From positions 62,001-126,000 of the forward strand of contig NZ_NISY01000008.1 in the NCBI RefSeq assembly GCF_007595705.1: 64,000 nucleotides of DNA. The letters are read 5' to 3'. The notes beneath the pieces are model-generated. The model was not told the origin of the DNA and searched no databases. It worked only from the letters and a program-made list of their open reading frames with translations. Shown here one piece after another: positions 59,599-64,000 of the stretch. Made by a program: the position numbers and the translations under genes. Position 1 is the stretch's first letter. Each line of letters opens with the position of its first letter. The stretch comes from Streptomyces sp. SAJ15 (GTDB lineage: Bacteria > Actinomycetota > Actinomycetes > Streptomycetales > Streptomycetaceae).

Positions 59599-60363
59599 AT
59601 GGCACGGACCATCCAGTCGCTGGAGCGAGCGGCCGCCATGCTGCGCCTGCTGGCCGGCGGCGAGCGGCGCCTCGGCCTGTCCGATATCGCCTCCGCCCTC
59701 GGGCTCGCCAAGGGCACCGCGCACGGCATCCTGCGCACCCTGCAGCAGGAGGGTTTCGTCGAGCAGGACGCGGCCTCGGGCCGCTACCAGCTCGGCGCCG
59801 AGCTGCTGCGGCTGGGCAACAGCTACCTCGACGTGCACGAGCTGCGGGCCCGCGCCCTGGTCTGGGCGGACGACCTCGCCCGCTCCAGCGGGGAGAGCGT
59901 CTACCTGGGTGTCCTGCACCAACAGGGCGTCCTCATCGTGCACCACGTCTTCCGCCCCGACGACAGCCGCCAGGTGCTGGAGGTCGGCGCGATGCAGCCG
60001 CTCCACAGCACCGCGCTGGGCAAGGTGCTCTCCGCTTACGACCCGGTGGCGCACAGCGAGGCGGCCGAGGTCGAGCGCAAGGCGTTCACCCCGCGCACCG
60101 TCACGGCGCTCCGCGAGTTCGAGCAGCTGCTGGACCTCACCCGGGCCCGCGGCTGGGCCGCGGACGTGGAGGAGACCTGGGAGGGCGTCGCCTCCGTCGC
60201 CGCCCCCATCCACGACCGGCGCCGCATGCCGGTCGGCGCGGTCGGCATCACCGGCGCGGTGGAGCGGGTCTGCGACGGCGGCGAGCTCCGCTCCGACCTC
60301 GTGGCGGCGGTGCGCGACTGCGCCCGCGCGGTCTCGCGCGACCTGGGCGCCAGCCGCTTCTGA
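59599..60363 (+). CDS. gylR: GylR, IclR-family repressor of the glycerol operon
   Basis: 254 residues from ATG 59599 (GGGGAGG upstream), the size of S. coelicolor GylR. N-terminal winged helix (LGLSDIASALGLAKGTAHGI, LRTLQQEGFVEQDAASG) and IclR effector domain (SVYLGVLHQQGVLIVHHVFR, PLHSTALGKVLSAYD, ETWEGVASVAAPIHDRRRMP). Known GylR represses the gylCABX genes until glycerol-3-phosphate accumulates. It is immediately upstream of glpF-glpK-glpD in the same direction, and a shared 12-mer lies in both promoters. Confidence 0.95.
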   Translation: MARTIQSLERAAAMLRLLAGGERRLGLSDIASALGLAKGTAHGILRTLQQEGFVEQDAASGRYQLGAELLRLGNSYLDVHELRARALVWADDLARSSGESVYLGVLHQQGVLIVHHVFRPDDSRQVLEVGAMQPLHSTALGKVLSAYDPVAHSEAAEVERKAFTPRTVTALREFEQLLDLTRARGWAADVEETWEGVASVAAPIHDRRRMPVGAVGITGAVERVCDGGELRSDLVAAVRDCARAVSRDLGASRF

Positions 60364-60886
60364 TACTCGCCGAAGGCGCCGGCCACCGCTGAGGCCGCCA
60401 GGCGACGGGCGCCGACGCGCCGGCGCTCCCGGGGCGCCACGCCACCAGCCGCCCCGGCGAACGGGCCTCTTCACCCAACGGGCCTCTTCACCGAACCGGG
60501 CGCTCGACCGAACGGGCCGCCCCGGCGAATGAGTCCCGCAGGGCTCGGGAGCCATCCACCGGACCTCTCCCGCCAACCGTCCTCGACCGGGTCCGCGACC
60601 CGCTTTCGGGACCCTTCCGAAGCCCTTTCGTTATCGCTTCCAGACCCCTTGGTTACTCGCGGGTTAGACCCCCGCGTTCCGCGGAAGTTTTGGGCCCCAG
60701 AACCCTTGACGCGTCCTTCACGGTGAAGAAAACTGCCGTTCATCGGTCGGCATTGTCGAACACCTGACGACAATATTCGCTATGGTGGACTCGCCGCGGG
60801 CCGACCAACGCCCTCACCGAGAGGGCGCGGACCTCCGGACGAGCCGGGGTTCGCCTTCCCCTGGACGAAGGACAAAGGAGTCGCGG
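60364..60886. other. Intergenic region between gylR and glpF
   Basis: About 520 bases. It includes short tandem repeats AACGGGCCTCTTCACC (60459-60490), AT-richer promoter sequence with GylR-type sites at 60750-60774, and the glpF leader (60775-60886) with no obvious riboswitch. Confidence 0.55.
60750..60774 (+). promoter_or_regulatory. Candidate GylR operator upstream of glpF
   Basis: It begins with the shared 12-mer GCATTGTCGAAC. ATTGTCG (60752-60758) and CGACAAT (60768-60774) form a perfect 7-base inverted repeat with 9 bases between. It lies about 110 bases before glpF. Confidence 0.7.
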
Positions 60887-61672
60887 GTGTCCAGCTCCGA
60901 CATCTTCATCGGCGAGACCATCGGTACCGCCGTTCTCATCCTGCTCGGCGCAGGCGTCGTCGCCGCCGTCGTGCTCAAGCGATCCAAGGCGTTCGAGGCC
61001 GGCTGGCTCGCCATCACCTTCGGGTGGGGCTTCGCCGTGCTCATCGGTGCGTACATCTCCGCACCGCTCTCCGGCGCGCACCTCAACCCCGCCGTCACGG
61101 TCGGCGTCGCCATCAAGTCGGGCGAGTGGGGCGATGTCCCCGTCTACTTCGCCGGTCAGATGCTCGGCGCGATGATCGGTGCCGCCCTGGCCTGGCTCGC
61201 CTACTACGGTCACTTCCAGGCCCACCTCACCGACCCGGAGCTGGTCAAGGAGCAGGCGGACCACGCCGGTCTGGTCGACCGGAAGACCGAGCCCGCCGCC
61301 GGCCCGGTGCTGGGCGTGTTCTCCACCGGCCCCGAGATCCGCAATGTGGCGCAGAACCTCGTCACCGAGATCATCGGCACCGCCGTGCTGGTCCTGCTGA
61401 TCCTCACCAGCGGTCTGACCGAGGGACTCGCCCTCTCCGGCACCGGCATTCTGATCGTCGCCTTCACCGTGGTCGGCATCGGCCTGTCCCTGGGCGGCCC
61501 CACCGGCTACGCCATCAACCCCGCCCGTGACCTGGGCCCGCGCATCGTCCACGCCCTCCTGCCGCTGCCCAACAAGGGCGGCTCGGACTGGGGCTACGCC
61601 TGGATCCCCGTCGTCGGCCCGCTGATCGGCGGCGCCATCGCCGGCGGTCTGTACAAGCTGGCATTCGCGTAA
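60887..61672 (+). CDS. glpF: Glycerol uptake facilitator GlpF (aquaglyceroporin)
   Basis: 261 residues from GTG 60887 (AAAGGAG 6 bases upstream). Six transmembrane helices and two half-helices with the NPA motifs in GAHLNPAVTVGVA and GYAINPARDLGPRI; the Asp after the second NPA-R is the glycerol-facilitator signature. AYYGHFQAHLTDPELVKEQA forms an extended loop. It lets glycerol diffuse into the cell, where GlpK (next gene, 45 bases downstream) traps it. Confidence 0.96.
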   Translation: MSSSDIFIGETIGTAVLILLGAGVVAAVVLKRSKAFEAGWLAITFGWGFAVLIGAYISAPLSGAHLNPAVTVGVAIKSGEWGDVPVYFAGQMLGAMIGAALAWLAYYGHFQAHLTDPELVKEQADHAGLVDRKTEPAAGPVLGVFSTGPEIRNVAQNLVTEIIGTAVLVLLILTSGLTEGLALSGTGILIVAFTVVGIGLSLGGPTGYAINPARDLGPRIVHALLPLPNKGGSDWGYAWIPVVGPLIGGAIAGGLYKLAFA

Positions 61673-61717
61673 CCCCCCGGCCCCCTTCCCGAGACTTCCG
61701 CAGGAGAGCAGCAGACC

Positions 61718-63244
61718 ATGACCGACACGCACACCACCGGCCCGTTCATCGCGGCGATCGACCAGGGCACCACCTCCAGCCGCTGCATCGTCTTCGACCG
61801 CGACGGCCGCATCGTCTCCGTCGACCAGAAGGAGCACGAGCAGATCTTCCCGAAGCCGGGCTGGGTGGAGCACAACGCCACCGAGATCTGGGAGAACGTC
61901 CAGGAGGTCGTCGCCGGCGCCATCGAGAAGGCCGGCATCACCGCCGCCGACGTCAAGGCGATCGGCATCACCAACCAGCGTGAGACCACGCTGCTGTGGG
62001 ACAAGAACACCGGCGAGCCGGTGCACAACGCCATCGTCTGGCAGGACACCCGCACCGACGCGCTCTGCAAGGAGCTGGGCCGCAACGTCGGTCAGGACCG
62101 GTTCCGCCGCGAGACCGGCCTCCCGCTCGCCTCGTACTTCTCCGGCCCCAAGGTCCGCTGGCTGCTGGACAACGTCGAGGGTCTGCGCGAGCGCGCCGCC
62201 GCCGGCGACATCCTCTTCGGCACCATGGACTCCTGGGTCATCTGGAACCTCACCGGCGGTGTGGAGGGCGGCCACCACGTCACCGACGTCACCAACGCCT
62301 CGCGCACCATGCTCATGAACCTGCACTCCATGCAGTGGGACGAGCGGATCCTGGAGTCGATGGACATCCCGGCGGCCGTGCTGCCGGAGATCCGGTCCTC
62401 CGCCGAGGTGTACGGCGCCGTCAAGGGCGGCGTCCTGGACGGCGTCCCGGTCGCCTCCGCGCTCGGCGACCAGCAGGCGGCCCTGTTCGGCCAGACCTGC
62501 TTCTCCGAGGGCGAGGCCAAGTCCACCTACGGCACCGGCACCTTCATGCTGATGAACACCGGCGAGAAGGTCATCAACTCCTACAGCGGCCTGCTGACCA
62601 CCGTCGGCTACCAGATCGGCGACGAGAAGCCGGTCTACGCCCTGGAGGGCTCGATCGCCGTCACCGGTTCGCTGGTGCAGTGGATGCGCGACCAGATGGG
62701 CCTCATCAAGAGCGCCGCCGAGATCGAGACCCTGGCCTCCTCCGTCGAGGACAACGGAGGCGCGTACTTCGTGCCGGCCTTCTCCGGTCTGTTCGCCCCG
62801 TACTGGCGCTCCGACGCCCGCGGCGTGATCGCCGGTCTGACCCGGTACGTCACCAAGGCGCACATCGCGCGCGCCGTGCTCGAGGCCACCGCCTGGCAGA
62901 CCCGCGAGATCACCGACGCCATGACCAAGGACTCCGGCGTCGAGCTGACCGCGCTCAAGGTCGACGGCGGCATGACCTCCAACAACCTGCTGATGCAGAC
63001 GCTCTCGGACTTCCTGGACGCCCCGGTGGTGCGCCCGATGGTCGCCGAGACCACCTGCCTCGGCGCCGCCTACGCCGCCGGCCTGGCCGTCGGCTTCTGG
63101 CCGGACACCGACGCGCTGCGCGCCAACTGGCGCCGGGCAGCCGAGTGGACCCCCCGTATGGACGCGGACGTCCGCGACCGCGAGTACAAGAACTGGCTCA
63201 AGGCCGTCGAGCGGACCATGGGCTGGATCGACGACGAGAGCTGA
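61718..63244 (+). CDS. glpK: Glycerol kinase GlpK
   Basis: 508 residues from ATG 61718 (AGGAG upstream). FGGY-kinase motifs: AAIDQGTTSSRCIVFDRDGR (phosphate loop), IGITNQRETTLLWDKNTGEP (glycerol-binding RE), FGTMDSWVIWNLTGG, and SALGDQQAALFGQTC. C-terminal domain: AGLTRYVTKAHIARAVLEAT, KVDGGMTSNNLLMQTLSDFL. It phosphorylates glycerol to sn-glycerol 3-phosphate, the GylR inducer. glpD follows after 13 bases. Confidence 0.97.
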   Translation: MTDTHTTGPFIAAIDQGTTSSRCIVFDRDGRIVSVDQKEHEQIFPKPGWVEHNATEIWENVQEVVAGAIEKAGITAADVKAIGITNQRETTLLWDKNTGEPVHNAIVWQDTRTDALCKELGRNVGQDRFRRETGLPLASYFSGPKVRWLLDNVEGLRERAAAGDILFGTMDSWVIWNLTGGVEGGHHVTDVTNASRTMLMNLHSMQWDERILESMDIPAAVLPEIRSSAEVYGAVKGGVLDGVPVASALGDQQAALFGQTCFSEGEAKSTYGTGTFMLMNTGEKVINSYSGLLTTVGYQIGDEKPVYALEGSIAVTGSLVQWMRDQMGLIKSAAEIETLASSVEDNGGAYFVPAFSGLFAPYWRSDARGVIAGLTRYVTKAHIARAVLEATAWQTREITDAMTKDSGVELTALKVDGGMTSNNLLMQTLSDFLDAPVVRPMVAETTCLGAAYAAGLAVGFWPDTDALRANWRRAAEWTPRMDADVRDREYKNWLKAVERTMGWIDDES

Positions 63245-63257
63245 CGAGGAGTTATTC

Positions 63258-64000
63258 ATGAGCACCCTGCAGAGCGTTCCGTCCTTCGGAGCGCACCCGA
63301 CTGCCGGTTCGAACCCGGGCCGTGCCGAAATCCGGGACCGGCTGTCCAACGCGACGTACGACCTCCTGGTGATCGGCGGTGGCATCCTGGGCATCTCCAC
63401 CGCCTGGCATGCCGCGCAGTCGGGCCTGCGGGTCGCTCTGGTGGACGCCGGCGACTTCGCCGGCGCCACCTCCTCCGCCTCCTCCAAGCTGCTCCACGGC
63501 GGCCTGCGCTACCTCCAGACCGGCGCGGTCAAGCTGGTCGCCGAGAACCACTTCGAGCGCCGCGCGGTCTCCCGTGACGTGGCCCCGCACCTGGCCAGCC
63601 CGCTCACCTTCTACCTGCCGGTCTACAAGGGCGGCCCGCACGGCGCGACCAAGCTCGGCGCCGGCGTCTTCGCCTACTCCGCGCTGTCCGCGTTCCGCGA
63701 CGGCGTCGGCCACGTCATCAGCCCCGAGAAGGCCGCGCGTGACGTGCCGGAGCTGCGCACCGACAACCTCAAGGCGGTCGCGGTCTACGGCGACGGCCAG
63801 ATGAACGACAGCCGTATGGCGCTGATGACGGTCCGCGCGGCGGCCGAGGCCGGCGCCACCGTCCTCAACCACGCCGAGGTCACCGGGCTGCGCTTCACCG
63901 AGGGCCGGGTCACCGGCGCGGAGCTCAAGGACCGCGTCGACGGCACCGAGTTCGGCCTCGACGCCCGCCTGGTGCTCAACGCCACCGGCCCGTGGGTGGA
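63258..64000 (+). CDS. glpD: Glycerol-3-phosphate dehydrogenase GlpD (N-terminal part, runs off right edge)
   Basis: At least 247 residues from ATG 63258 (GAGGAG upstream). The Rossmann FAD-binding motif YDLLVIGGGILGISTAWHAA starts at about residue 35. SSASSKLLHGGLRYLQTG and the VLNATGPWV element are typical of aerobic FAD-dependent GlpD. It oxidises glycerol 3-phosphate to dihydroxyacetone phosphate with electrons to quinones, at the inner membrane. It is the last visible gene of the glycerol operon. Confidence 0.96.
   Translation, partial: MSTLQSVPSFGAHPTAGSNPGRAEIRDRLSNATYDLLVIGGGILGISTAWHAAQSGLRVALVDAGDFAGATSSASSKLLHGGLRYLQTGAVKLVAENHFERRAVSRDVAPHLASPLTFYLPVYKGGPHGATKLGAGVFAYSALSAFRDGVGHVISPEKAARDVPELRTDNLKAVAVYGDGQMNDSRMALMTVRAAAEAGATVLNHAEVTGLRFTEGRVTGAELKDRVDGTEFGLDARLVLNATGPWV

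Noticed and set aside
55116..60392. 1758-codon open frame on the + strand across metH and gylR
   Set aside because: Mirror of metH codon bias plus an accidental join across the intergenic repeats; all recognisable domains are in other frames.

Overview
The window is a high-GC actinobacterial chromosome segment, almost certainly Streptomyces. The evidence is strong third-position G/C bias, many GTG starts, a gylR-glpFKD glycerol regulon, a complete Pup-proteasome cluster, TatA/TatC, and a DmdR/IdeR-type iron box. Most of it (about 6.4-64 kb) reads as conserved core chromosome.

Left edge (1-5.1 kb, minus strand): part of a type VII (ESX/WXG100) secretion locus. In transcription order it has two WXG100/ESAT-6-like small proteins, a 150-aa accessory protein, a 767-aa polymorphic toxin with a C-terminal PD-(D/E)xK-like nuclease domain, a translationally coupled probable immunity protein, a small membrane protein, and the start of EccD. 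A decayed stretch (5.1-6.2 kb) holding a short-chain dehydrogenase fragment and a cluster of TGGGAGC repeats separates it from a tRNA-Pro(GGG) gene. The locus lies on the 3' side of the tRNA, as expected for, but not proof of, a tRNA-anchored accessory island.

6.4-23 kb: a YiaA-type membrane protein, an alpha/beta hydrolase, a Tat-exported beta-propeller amidohydrolase, a LysR/TDT-transporter divergent pair, a metal-receptor protein, a Ro60 (TROVE) homologue with a candidate tRNA-like Y RNA upstream, a glycine betaine/proline ABC importer (ATPase plus a permease fused to two substrate-binding domains), a 5'-3' exonuclease, and an iron-box-preceded siderophore reductase. A GC-rich degenerate repeat array follows.

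23.6-45 kb: HelY-like helicase, lipid kinase, tatC, tatA, two small proteins, pafC, pafB, two FKBP-type isomerases (one a lipoprotein), pafA, an MFS exporter divergent from a LacI regulator, then prcA, prcB, pup, dop and the proteasomal ATPase arc. Pup is encoded with C-terminal Gly-Gly-Glu. A strong hairpin separates pup from prcBA. arc is divergent from a small ferredoxin.

45-64 kb: a secreted protein, the tRNA m1A58 methyltransferase, an M50/CBS intramembrane protease, a RecB-like Fe-S nuclease, an orphan NarL-type regulator, two paralogous peptide-binding lipoproteins, a HAD phosphatase, cobalamin-dependent methionine synthase, and the glycerol regulon gylR-glpF-glpK-glpD (glpD runs off the right edge).
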